A stretch of 11,571 bases of DNA from Oscillibacter sp. (GTDB lineage: Bacteria; Bacillota; Clostridia; Oscillospirales; Oscillospiraceae): contig JAKSQE010000029.1 in assembly GCA_024404295.1 (NCBI GenBank), positions 1 to 11,571 on the forward strand, written 5' to 3'. The translations under genes and the position numbers were made by a program. Position 1 is the stretch's first letter; each line of letters begins with the position of its first letter. The notes under the pieces were generated by a model. It was given only the letters and a program-made list of their open reading frames with translations. It was not told the DNA's origin and ran no database searches. Shown here in pieces: positions 1-5,421 of this stretch.

Positions 1-719
1 CCGATTACGACGGCCAGGCAGTAAGCCTGTCCTCCGACAGAAATGGGCTGAAGCTCTCTGCTCTAAACCATGGAGTATCCGGCGATTTGGACGTGGCCCG
101 CGGAATGGTGGGCAAGAAATATCTGGCTGACAATGCAAAAATCTATGTGGGTAGTGAACCGGTGGAATTAGGGCAATTGGCTACCTCTACCGTAAAACAG
201 AGCAAAATCGTATATGCTCGTACCAACTGGAATGACGAGGTTGATCTGATCGTTTTGAAGGGTGAAACGAAAACAGATGCCATGTACGGCGTTGTTTGCG
301 CTGTGAGCGAAGCGGAGTGGCAATGGTGCCCGGAGAGCGCAAAAGCGGAAGGTCCGACAGAAGGCGTGAACGGATATTATGAGTGGATGATCGCAATTGA
401 CTGCGGCGAAGGAACGCAGCTTGTTGGAAACTCTGAATCAAAGGTTTCTCAGGGCGCTTATGTGGCGGCAACAATGAGAGATGGCGATTTCTCCAGTATT
501 CGCACCTTAACAAAGATTGCAAATGTCTCCGGTACCAGTTGGATCGGCACCTCTGCTGTAGTCTGCATCGGACGAACTTATAATGTTTCCAAAGATACGC
601 TGTGCTATAACGCAAACAGAAAGAAATGGATGTCTCTGGAAGAAACGCTGGCCTATACGAATAGCGTGAATCTGTATGTTCAGGACCAGAATGTCCGAAT
701 TATAGAAATAAAGCAGTAA
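1..719 (+). CDS. C-terminal part of a probable surface protein (5' end outside window)
   Basis: The reading frame is open from base 3 to the TAA at 717-719, about 238 residues, so the true start lies upstream. A TTG at 87 has no convincing ribosome binding site and is probably internal. I do not recognise the family firmly. The sequence is rich in beta-strand-like segments, Thr, Ser and Gly, and shows no membrane segment or catalytic motif. Two segments (123-263 and 585-716) look like diverged copies of one module, each with an Asp-x-x-x-Tyr opening and a strand rich in Val/Ile/Leu at its end. This pattern is common in the non-SLH parts of clostridial S-layer and SLH-domain proteins, so an exported cell-surface protein is my inference. 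A hairpin lies just downstream, and the next genes are on the opposite strand. Confidence 0.6.
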   Translation, partial: DYDGQAVSLSSDRNGLKLSALNHGVSGDLDVARGMVGKKYLADNAKIYVGSEPVELGQLATSTVKQSKIVYARTNWNDEVDLIVLKGETKTDAMYGVVCAVSEAEWQWCPESAKAEGPTEGVNGYYEWMIAIDCGEGTQLVGNSESKVSQGAYVAATMRDGDFSSIRTLTKIANVSGTSWIGTSAVVCIGRTYNVSKDTLCYNANRKKWMSLEETLAYTNSVNLYVQDQNVRIIEIKQ

Positions 720-731
720 GATAAGAAAGGA

Positions 732-757
732 TCACGCAGTACCCGTGTACTGCGTGA
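732..757. terminator. Bidirectional hairpin between the surface protein gene and spmB
   Basis: An 11-bp perfect inverted repeat (732-742 and 747-757) surrounds a 4-base loop. Read on the minus strand it is followed by a T-rich tract (CCTTTCTTA), fitting termination of spmAB. Read on the plus strand only a short TTT follows, so it would be a weaker terminator for the upstream gene. It sits midway between two convergent stop codons. Confidence 0.7.
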
Positions 758-767
758 GCCTTTGCGC

Positions 768-1289
768 TTATGCACCAAACAATAATCGAACGAAGAATGA
801 GGCTGCAAAAAAGCCGGTCAGGTCGGCGGCGATTGCAGCGGGAACGGTATGACGGGTCTTTGTGATGCCGGCAGAACCAAAATAGACCGCGATGGTGTAA
901 AATGTGGTTTCGGTGCTGCCTAACATCACTGCGGCGACTCGCCCGAGGTAGCTGTCTGGCCCGTGAGAGGCCAATAAATCGCTGGCCACTGCCAAAGCAC
1001 CGCCGCCGGAAACAGGACGGATCAACATAAGCGGCATGGCTTCAGCGGGGATGCCAAATAAACTAAGCAGCGGCGCACAGAGGGAAGACAGCCACTCCAT
1101 TGCCCCGGATGCACGAAACATACTGACAGCGGTCAATAGTCCCACCAGAGACGGAATAATACGCAGCAGAACAGTCAACCCTTCTTCTGCTCCGTGCGTT
1201 AAGGCGGAATAGACGTTGATCCGTTTGCCCATACCGATGATCGCAACTATGGCCAGTAGTAAGGGAATTATGTAAGAGCTAATGTTCAA
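768..1289 (-). CDS. spmB: Spore maturation protein B
   Basis: This 173-residue integral membrane protein belongs to the SpmB family. With SpmA it is needed for full spore core dehydration and heat resistance in Bacillus and Clostridium. Its length is close to the roughly 178 residues of the B. subtilis protein. The family features visible are an N-terminal hydrophobic segment (about 5-20), RPVSGGGALA (91-100) and GSTETTFYTIAVYFG (124-138), followed by a hydrophobic C-terminus. The start is TTG, overlapping the TGA of spmA as TTGA at 1286-1289. A GGGGG-type ribosome binding site lies 7 bases upstream inside spmA, and the next in-frame Met is residue 20, inside the first hydrophobic segment. 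The overlap indicates translational coupling to spmA. The biochemical activity of the pair is not established. Confidence 0.93.
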   Translation of the reverse strand: MNISSYIIPLLLAIVAIIGMGKRINVYSALTHGAEEGLTVLLRIIPSLVGLLTAVSMFRASGAMEWLSSLCAPLLSLFGIPAEAMPLMLIRPVSGGGALAVASDLLASHGPDSYLGRVAAVMLGSTETTFYTIAVYFGSAGITKTRHTVPAAIAADLTGFFAASFFVRLLFGA

Positions 1290-1870
1290 CCGTGTTCCCC
1301 CTTTCGGCGGGAGAGAAGCCAGGAAACCAGCAAGCCTACGGTAACGGAGCAGATGGAACTAAGCCAGACTGCCGGCAGAATGTCGAAAGGTGTGGCGCAT
1401 CCGTAGGCAGCACGAACGGAAGCAATGGTAGTGGGCAGGAGCTGAATGGAGGCGGTATTCAATACAACCAACAGGCAAAGCTCATTGCTGGCAACGCCAT
1501 TGCATCCGCGAGCCATCCGACGTGCTGCCTGAATCCCTAACGGTGTGGCTGCATTGCCAAGCCCGAGCAGATTTGCAGAGATATTTGCAGACACAGCGGC
1601 CACGGTTTCGGAGTCCTGACTGGCTTTTGGCAATAAGAACCGCAGCACAGGACGAAAACAGCGAGCAAGGACTGTGGAAATACCGCAAACATTCATAATT
1701 TCCATTACTCCGCTCCAGAGACACAAGATACCGGCCATGGAGATACTTAGATCAATCGCAGAGCGAGCACCATTTAGCGCAGCATTGGAAACTGCTTCCA
1801 TGTTTCCGTTAAAAAGACCAAACAGGACAGAAATGACAATCATTCCACCCCACATGTATGCCATTGCCAA
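1286..1870 (-). CDS. spmA: Spore maturation protein A
   Basis: This 194-residue polytopic membrane protein belongs to the SpmA family, with a nucleoside-recognition (Gate-like) fold. The partner of SpmB, it contributes to core dehydration of developing spores. Its length matches B. subtilis SpmA (about 196). Family-typical stretches include SANLLGLGNAATPLG (98-112) and NTASIQLLPTT near 138-148, with hydrophobic segments near 8-20, 41-57 and 165-187. The start codon appears to be TTG at 1870: an AGGAGG at 1885-1880 lies 9 bases upstream of it, whereas the in-frame ATG at 1864 is 15 bases away. The gene is transcribed away from abrB. I found no convincing sigma-E or sigma-G promoter by eye in the 130-base divergent region, although expression in sporulation would be expected. 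Confidence 0.94.
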   Translation of the reverse strand: MAMAYMWGGMIVISVLFGLFNGNMEAVSNAALNGARSAIDLSISMAGILCLWSGVMEIMNVCGISTVLARCFRPVLRFLLPKASQDSETVAAVSANISANLLGLGNAATPLGIQAARRMARGCNGVASNELCLLVVLNTASIQLLPTTIASVRAAYGCATPFDILPAVWLSSICSVTVGLLVSWLLSRRKGEHG

Positions 1871-1927
1871 AAATGTCCGCCTCCTATACTATTTGTTATA
1901 AAAGTATAAATTTTCAATGGTTTATGA

Positions 1928-1957
1928 TTGACAAAATAATACAGAACGTGCTAAGAT
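1928..1957 (+). promoter_or_regulatory. Sigma-A-type promoter of the abrB-like gene
   Basis: TTGACA (1928-1933) is a perfect -35 box. It is followed after 18 bases by TAAGAT (1952-1957), a 5 of 6 match to the -10 consensus. Transcription would start near 1964, about 40 bases before the GTG start codon. Confidence 0.75.
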
Positions 1958-1960
1958 AAG

Positions 1961-1973
1961 CCATATTTTATGG
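1961..1973. promoter_or_regulatory. Palindrome at the abrB transcription start, possible operator
   Basis: CCATATTTTATGG is an inverted repeat of two 5-base arms around TTT, lying at the predicted transcription start just after the -10 box. A repressor bound here would block initiation. AbrB proteins of Bacillus repress their own genes, so autoregulation is a reasonable inference, but AbrB recognition has no simple consensus and chance occurrence cannot be excluded. Confidence 0.35.
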
Positions 1974-2002
1974 CATGGGCCAGATCTATGGGAGGGCAAA
2001 TC

Positions 2003-2245
2003 GTGAAGTCAACGGGAATTGTGAGGAAGGTAGACGAACTGGGACGGATCGTTTTACCCATCGAAATGCGTCGCACATTGGATATTGCCGAAAAGGACGC
2101 ATTGGAGATTTATGTGGAAGGCTCGTCCGTTATTCTGAAAAAGTACAAACCCAGCTGCGTTTTTTGTGATAGCGCGCGGGATGTGACATTGTTTAAGGGA
2201 AAGAATGTCTGCCCTCGCTGTCTGAAAGAATTGCAGGAACTTTAA
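2003..2245 (+). CDS. abrB: AbrB/SpoVT family transition-state regulator with C-terminal cysteine cluster
   Basis: This is an 80-residue DNA-binding protein. Its N-terminal swapped-hairpin AbrB domain (residues 1-47) reads STGIVRKVDELGRIVLPIEM, nearly the textbook family signature. Such proteins repress stationary-phase and sporulation genes in Bacillus and act as dimers or tetramers. The start is GTG at 2003, with GGAGGG 6 bases upstream. The upstream ATG at 1970 would add 11 residues with no ribosome binding site and lies at or just after the likely transcription start, so I reject it. The C-terminal part has CxxC at 52-55 and 70-73, a likely zinc site also seen in many clostridial AbrB proteins but not in B. 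subtilis AbrB, which has a single cysteine. It converges on rsmI, sharing a terminator. The exact orthologue (AbrB or Abh) cannot be told from sequence alone. Confidence 0.88.
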   Translation: MKSTGIVRKVDELGRIVLPIEMRRTLDIAEKDALEIYVEGSSVILKKYKPSCVFCDSARDVTLFKGKNVCPRCLKELQEL

Positions 2246-2260
2246 TTCCATTTAACACGA

Positions 2261-2296
2261 AAGAAGCACCAGCCGTACGGCCGGTGCTTCTTCTTT
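2261..2296. terminator. Bidirectional terminator between abrB and rsmI
   Basis: Arms 2261-2270 and 2283-2292 pair perfectly (10 bp). After one A/C mismatch they continue into the self-complementary GCCGTACGGC (2272-2281). The right arm runs into TTCTTT on the plus strand, and the minus-strand copy ends in CTTCTTTCG, so it can serve both convergent genes. Confidence 0.85.
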
Positions 2297-2303
2297 ACAG
2301 TTG

Positions 2304-3134
2304 TTATTGATCCAGTGCTGCGGCATACAGATCGTTTTTGGACAAGCCGGTATGCTCAGCTACTTCCTTGGCCGCATCTTTAAGGCGCATGCCACTTTCC
2401 CGCAGAGCTAACACTTGTGCAACTCCATCTTCCAGATTAACTGCGGATTTTTCTGCTTTTTCCGCACCGGCAACAACAAGAACATATTCGCCTTTGGGTG
2501 TGCTTTCGGTATAGTAAGCAATGGCTTCTCCAATGGTGCAGCGACGAGTTTCCTCATGGAGTTTTGTCATCTCTCGGCAGAGGGCGATACGGCGGTCTTT
2601 GCCGAAAGCAGCAGCCAAGTCATCCAGTGTAGTGCGGAGCTTATGGGGCGCCTCATGAAAAATCATGGTACGCTCCTCATTTTTTAGAGATTCCAGATGT
2701 TCACGGCGGCTCTTTTTATTAACAGTGAGGAACCCCTCAAATGTAAAGCGTCCGGTAGGGAGACCGCTGACGGCCAGCGCATTCACGGCGGCACAGCAAC
2801 CGGGAATCGACAGGACTTCCACACCGTTTTCTGCACAGAGACGAACCAAATCTTCACCGGGATCGGAGATGGCGGGAGTGCCGGCATCCGTTACCAAGGC
2901 GCAGGATTCGCCGATTAACAGGCGGCTTAGGATCGACTGTCCGGCAGTGACATGATTATGCTCATGGTAACTGACCAAAGGTTTTTTGATCCCGAAATGG
3001 TTTAGCAGCTTCATAGAAACGCGGGTATCTTCGGCGGCAATAAAATCTACGTTCTCCAAAGTTTCTATGGCGCGAGGGGAGAAGTCACTTAAATTGCCGA
3101 TGGGGGTAGCGACCAGGTATAAGGTTCCTGCCAT
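2304..3134 (-). CDS. rsmI: 16S rRNA (cytidine(1402)-2'-O)-methyltransferase RsmI
   Basis: This 276-residue protein of the tetrapyrrole-methylase fold methylates the ribose 2'-OH of C1402 in the ribosomal decoding centre, using S-adenosylmethionine. Diagnostic motifs are ATPIGNL (9-15), AEDTR (34-38), DAGTPAISDPG (83-93) and HEAPHKL (160-166), all in the expected order. Its length is normal for the family. The C-terminal 50 residues hold the helical RsmI tail. The segment EGFLTVNKKSR (133-143) departs slightly from the commoner FLPRK form. The ATG start has AGGAGG 8 bases upstream, inside the 12-base gap to the preceding methyltransferase gene, so the two are one operon. In Bacillus, rsmI lies between yabB/yazA and abrB, and the same partners are found here. 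Confidence 0.95.
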   Translation of the reverse strand: MAGTLYLVATPIGNLSDFSPRAIETLENVDFIAAEDTRVSMKLLNHFGIKKPLVSYHEHNHVTAGQSILSRLLIGESCALVTDAGTPAISDPGEDLVRLCAENGVEVLSIPGCCAAVNALAVSGLPTGRFTFEGFLTVNKKSRREHLESLKNEERTMIFHEAPHKLRTTLDDLAAAFGKDRRIALCREMTKLHEETRRCTIGEAIAYYTESTPKGEYVLVVAGAEKAEKSAVNLEDGVAQVLALRESGMRLKDAAKEVAEHTGLSKNDLYAAALDQ

Positions 3135-3146
3135 GTTGGATTCCTC

Positions 3147-3866
3147 CTAAGTTCGGAAGTAAATGGCGTCCACCTCTGGGGTGGGCAGGCCGGATAATTC
3201 GTGTAAACTCAAAGGTGCTTCGACTGTCAGGCCGGGTTTTCCACCTCTCCGCCCCTCTACAAGAACAAGGGAGGGCGCGGCGTTGGTGCGGTCACAAACA
3301 AAGCGCAAGCGTTTGGGCTCTATTGCGGCGCTTCGCAGAGCGCAGAGCAGGTCCGTCAGGCGTTCCGGCTTGTGAACCAGGCAGAAACTGCCACCCCAAC
3401 GTAGCAGATAAGCTGCGGAACGGCAAATATCATCCAGAGAGCAGGCACTTTCGGAGCGAGCCATACGTAGTGCGTCACACGCAGATACTTCTCCGCTTTG
3501 CTCGGTGTAATAGGGCGGATTGCAGACGACCAGGTCAAAACTGCCGGTGGAAAACAGATCCCGTACATTCCGCAAGTCAGCACAGGTAAAGTGCAAGCGG
3601 TCATTCAAGAGATTTTCCTGGATAGCTTTTTGCCCCAATTGGATAGCGGCAGGTTGAATGTCGATCCCTGTGACGGATAATTCCGGCTGCCGCTGTAGCA
3701 GCAGTAGGCTAATAAGGCCTGTGCCACAGCCTAAATCGCAGACCCGAAGCCCTGCTTTCAGATGGGGGAGGGAGGAGAGAAGGAAAGAGTCGGTTCCGGG
3801 ACGGAAGAGCGTGTCATCATAAACAAAGCGAAAGCCACCGGGTTTAAAAGACTCCCAATGTTCCAC
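3147..3866 (-). CDS. TrmN6/YabB-like tRNA (adenine-N6)-methyltransferase
   Basis: This 239-residue Rossmann-fold methyltransferase has SAM-binding motif I DLGCGTG (44-50), an acidic motif II (GIDIQ, 67-71) and catalytic motif IV NPPYY (116-120), which marks adenine or glutamine N-methyltransferases. The N-terminal FRPGTDSFLLSS (21-32) resembles the FkfG.DavLL-type opening of TrmN6/YfiC, which modifies A37 of tRNA1(Val) in E. coli. B. subtilis YabB is the likely counterpart, since it too sits just upstream of rsmI. The start is GTG at 3866, behind GAGGTGAGG. The B. subtilis GIY-YIG gene yazA, found between yabB and rsmI there, is missing. The fold and operon are certain, but the exact RNA target is inferred. 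Confidence 0.85.
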   Translation of the reverse strand: MEHWESFKPGGFRFVYDDTLFRPGTDSFLLSSLPHLKAGLRVCDLGCGTGLISLLLLQRQPELSVTGIDIQPAAIQLGQKAIQENLLNDRLHFTCADLRNVRDLFSTGSFDLVVCNPPYYTEQSGEVSACDALRMARSESACSLDDICRSAAYLLRWGGSFCLVHKPERLTDLLCALRSAAIEPKRLRFVCDRTNAAPSLVLVEGRRGGKPGLTVEAPLSLHELSGLPTPEVDAIYFRT

Positions 3867-3893
3867 AACCTCACCTCACAAGATGTTTTCCTT

Positions 3894-3922
3894 ATTATAA
3901 AGCAAAATAAAACACACCGCAA
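3894..3922 (-). promoter_or_regulatory. Promoter of the TrmN6-like/rsmI operon, inside the ferredoxin terminator
   Basis: A perfect TATAAT (3899-3894, minus strand) lies 17 bases after TTGCGG (3922-3917), which keeps the TTG of the -35 box. The -35 falls in the loop and stem edge of the ferredoxin terminator hairpin. The start site would be near 3887, about 20 bases before the GTG codon. Confidence 0.6.
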
Positions 3923-3945
3923 GCATTGCCTACGGTGTGTTTTAT
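3907..3945 (-). terminator. Ferredoxin gene terminator
   Basis: A 13-bp perfect stem (3907-3919 and 3933-3945) with a 13-base loop lies 12 bases after the ferredoxin stop. On the minus strand the stem ends in GTTTTAT and runs into TTTTGCTTTATAAT, a U-rich tail. The stem is long and its T-rich arm is part of the tail. Confidence 0.85.
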
Positions 3946-3956
3946 GTATGTTGCAA

Positions 3957-4130
3957 TTAGGCCTCGGGAGCGATAGCGCTGTTGGGGCAGGTGTCAGCGC
4001 AGGAACCGCAGTCCAGGCAAGCGCCTGCATCGATCTGATACTGGCCGTCACCCTCGCTGATAGCGCCAACGGGGCAAGCCTCAGAGCAAGCACCGCAGCT
4101 CACGCAAGCAGAAGAAATCTTGTATGCCAT
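3957..4130 (-). CDS. 2[4Fe-4S] ferredoxin
   Basis: This 57-residue clostridial-type ferredoxin is a soluble low-potential electron carrier, typically serving pyruvate:ferredoxin oxidoreductase, hydrogenase and Rnf-type enzymes in anaerobes. Two CxxCxxCxxxCP motifs are seen: C9, C12, C15, C19 and C38, C41, C44, C48, each followed by Pro, so both clusters should be complete. The length is typical (about 55). The ATG is preceded by GGAGGTG at a good distance, and TAA ends the frame at 3957. The gene has its own promoter and terminator and is therefore monocistronic. It is divergent from the isomerase-like gene. The call is safe, but the specific redox partner cannot be read from sequence. Confidence 0.96.
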   Translation of the reverse strand: MAYKISSACVSCGACSEACPVGAISEGDGQYQIDAGACLDCGSCADTCPNSAIAPEA

Positions 4131-4161
4131 GATAGTGCACCTCCATTAGAATTGTGCTTTT

Positions 4162-4189
4162 ATTGTAGCATACAAAATCAAAAAAGCAA
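4162..4189 (-). promoter_or_regulatory. Ferredoxin promoter
   Basis: On the minus strand, TTGCTT (4189-4184) is followed after 16 bases by TACAAT (4167-4162), a 5 of 6 match to the -10 consensus. The start site would be about 25 bases upstream of the ATG at 4130. Confidence 0.6.
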
Positions 4190-4202
4190 GATAAATTTTG
4201 AC

Positions 4203-4216
4203 TTAGTTATAACTAA
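4203..4216. promoter_or_regulatory. 14-bp perfect palindrome upstream of the ferredoxin promoter
   Basis: TTAGTTATAACTAA reads identically on both strands. It lies just upstream of the ferredoxin -35 box, in the divergent region shared with the isomerase-like gene. Its size fits a dimeric winged-helix regulator site (for example MarR type), but no named consensus is matched and the regulator is unknown. Confidence 0.4.
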
Positions 4217-4232
4217 CTTTTGCAAAAACGGC

Positions 4233-4251
4233 CAATATTTAGCTAATATTG
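4233..4251. promoter_or_regulatory. Second inverted repeat in the ferredoxin/isomerase divergent region
   Basis: CAATATT (4233-4239) and AATATTG (4245-4251) are perfect inverted arms separated by TAGCT. The site is immediately upstream of the putative -35 box of the isomerase-like gene. The arms are AT-rich, so chance is possible. Confidence 0.35.
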
Positions 4252-4259
4252 AAAAAATC

Positions 4260-4288
4260 TTGACGTTTTTCCAAAAATATGCCATGCT
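4260..4288 (+). promoter_or_regulatory. Weak candidate promoter of the isomerase-like gene
   Basis: TTGACG (4260-4265) is a 5 of 6 match to the -35 box. After 17 bases CATGCT (4283-4288) is only a poor -10, matching 3 of 6. A poor -10 behind a good -35 is a pattern seen at activator-dependent promoters, but this is tentative. Confidence 0.35.
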
Positions 4289-4322
4289 CAAAATAAAGAA
4301 GGACTGCAGGAGGAACTAAGAA

Positions 4323-5246
4323 ATGCGTCTTGCAATTAAAACCTGTACACTTGATATGCCATTTACTGAAATGCTGGATTTTTGCGTTGAGCAGGATGTC
4401 CATGCGGTAGAAATTGGTACCGGAAATTGGTCTGCTGCCCCCCATATCGACTTGGATGCTGTGCTGGAGTCTGAGACGGAACGAAACCGCTGGATGGATG
4501 AATTGCGGAAGCGAGAAATTGCTCTGGCAACGCTGAACTGCTCCGGGAATCCTCTGGCCTATGAAAAAGAAATGGTGGTAACGGAAAAGACATTCCGCTT
4601 GGCTGAGAAACTGGGCGTGAAGAAAATCGTTATGATGAGCGGCCTTCCGGCAGGCTGCCCCGGAGACAAAACGCCTGTTTGGGTCACCACCTCCTGGCCA
4701 CCGGAAACGCAGGATATTCTGGACTATCAGTGGAATGAAGTGGCGATTCCCACATGGAAACGGCTGATAAAGTTAGCGGAAGACTGTGGAATTGAGCAGA
4801 TTGCCTTGGAAAATCACGGAATGCAGTTGGTCTATAATCCGGAAACGCTACTACGCCTGCGGAAGGAAGTTGGTCCTATGGTGGGCATGAATCTGGATCC
4901 GTCCCACTTGTTCTGGATGGGCGGAGATCCTATCGCTGCAGCCGAAGTTCTGGGCAAAGCTGGAGCGCTGTATCACATTCACGGTAAAGATTCCCGTCCA
5001 GAGAAGGGGCGGGTAGAACCCAATGGATTGCTGGACACCAAGACCATCGACCAATATACCAACCGCAGTTGGAATTATGTGGCGGTGGGGTATGGCCACG
5101 ATACAAACTGGTGGAAAAAATTCTTTGCCACAGCAAAAGCGGTTGGTTATAACGGGGATGTGTCTTTGGAAATGGAGGACATGAGCCTTTCCATGCTGGA
5201 AGGGCATCTGGTTTCCTTGCGGACACTGAAAGAGGCACTTCAATAA
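4323..5246 (+). CDS. Sugar phosphate isomerase/epimerase-like TIM-barrel protein
   Basis: This 307-residue protein belongs to the xylose isomerase-like TIM-barrel superfamily (AP endonuclease 2 type, the group holding IolE, IolI and many epimerases). Candidate divalent-metal ligands occur in the usual order: E163 (ALENH), D192 with H195 (NLDPSH), H218/H220 (YHIHGKD) and E283 (SLEMED). No signal peptide is seen, so it should act in the cytosol on a sugar or sugar acid. The start ATG has GGAGG about 8 bases upstream. It is a single-gene unit with its own terminator, divergent from the ferredoxin. No kinase, transporter or dehydrogenase gene is next to it to reveal the substrate, so the reaction is left open. 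Confidence 0.85.
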   Translation: MRLAIKTCTLDMPFTEMLDFCVEQDVHAVEIGTGNWSAAPHIDLDAVLESETERNRWMDELRKREIALATLNCSGNPLAYEKEMVVTEKTFRLAEKLGVKKIVMMSGLPAGCPGDKTPVWVTTSWPPETQDILDYQWNEVAIPTWKRLIKLAEDCGIEQIALENHGMQLVYNPETLLRLRKEVGPMVGMNLDPSHLFWMGGDPIAAAEVLGKAGALYHIHGKDSRPEKGRVEPNGLLDTKTIDQYTNRSWNYVAVGYGHDTNWWKKFFATAKAVGYNGDVSLEMEDMSLSMLEGHLVSLRTLKEALQ

Positions 5247-5249
5247 GAT

Positions 5250-5278
5250 AAAAGCGGTGGCTTTGGCCGCCGCTTTTT
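5250..5278 (+). terminator. Terminator of the isomerase-like gene
   Basis: Arms 5250-5261 and 5266-5277 form a 12-bp stem with one G-T wobble and a 4-base loop, followed by a run of T to 5278. It begins 4 bases after the stop codon and insulates the downstream CtsR promoter. Confidence 0.9.
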
Positions 5279-5303
5279 ACTGTTCACAAATTGTTTTCAA
5301 ATT

Positions 5304-5320
5304 GGTCAAAGAAAGTCAAA
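5304..5320 (+). promoter_or_regulatory. CtsR operator, upstream copy
   Basis: GGTCAAAGAAAGTCAAA matches the CtsR heptad direct repeat RGTCAAA-N3-RGTCAAA exactly. It lies 10 bases upstream of the -35 box of the ctsR promoter. A 6 of 7 heptad in the opposite orientation (5329-5335) overlaps the -35 box itself. Confidence 0.9.
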
Positions 5321-5329
5321 AATATGGTC

Positions 5330-5357
5330 TTGACTTTCAAGAAAGCAATGCTATACT
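5330..5357 (+). promoter_or_regulatory. Promoter of the ctsR-mcsA-clpC operon
   Basis: TTGACT (5330-5335) and TATACT (5352-5357) are separated by 16 bases, with an extended -10 TGC at 5349-5351. Both boxes are 5 of 6 matches. The start site would be near 5364, between the two CtsR boxes, giving a leader of about 58 bases. Confidence 0.8.
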
Positions 5358-5371
5358 AAGTCCAAAGATAA

Positions 5372-5388
5372 GGTCAAAGAAAGTCAAA
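5372..5388 (+). promoter_or_regulatory. CtsR operator, downstream copy
   Basis: This 17-base site is identical to the one at 5304-5320 and starts exactly 68 bases after it. It covers the early transcribed region, a position expected to block clearance by RNA polymerase. A further inverted heptad, TTTGACA (5395-5401), follows and could extend repressor binding. Confidence 0.9.
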
Positions 5389-5421
5389 GACAAATTTGAC
5401 AAACTGCAAGGAGGAACACCC

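Noticed and set aside
1880..1960. Sigma-E or sigma-G promoter for spmAB
   Set aside because: Several partial matches can be forced, but none has both boxes at correct spacing, so I do not report one.
1970..2002. N-terminal extension of the AbrB-like protein to an ATG at 1970
   Set aside because: The ATG falls almost at the predicted transcription start and lacks a ribosome binding site. GTG at 2003 has GGAGGG 6 bases upstream and gives the standard AbrB N-terminus.
3762..4319. A 185-codon plus-strand open frame across the ferredoxin gene
   Set aside because: The minus strand encodes a complete 8-cysteine ferredoxin with promoter, ribosome binding site and terminator, so the plus-strand frame is a shadow. 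Its composition is not protein-like.
5257..5421. N-terminal extension of CtsR by 55 codons
   Set aside because: This stretch starts inside the previous terminator and contains both CtsR operators and the promoter. The AAGGAGG before 5422 and the family N-terminus settle the start.
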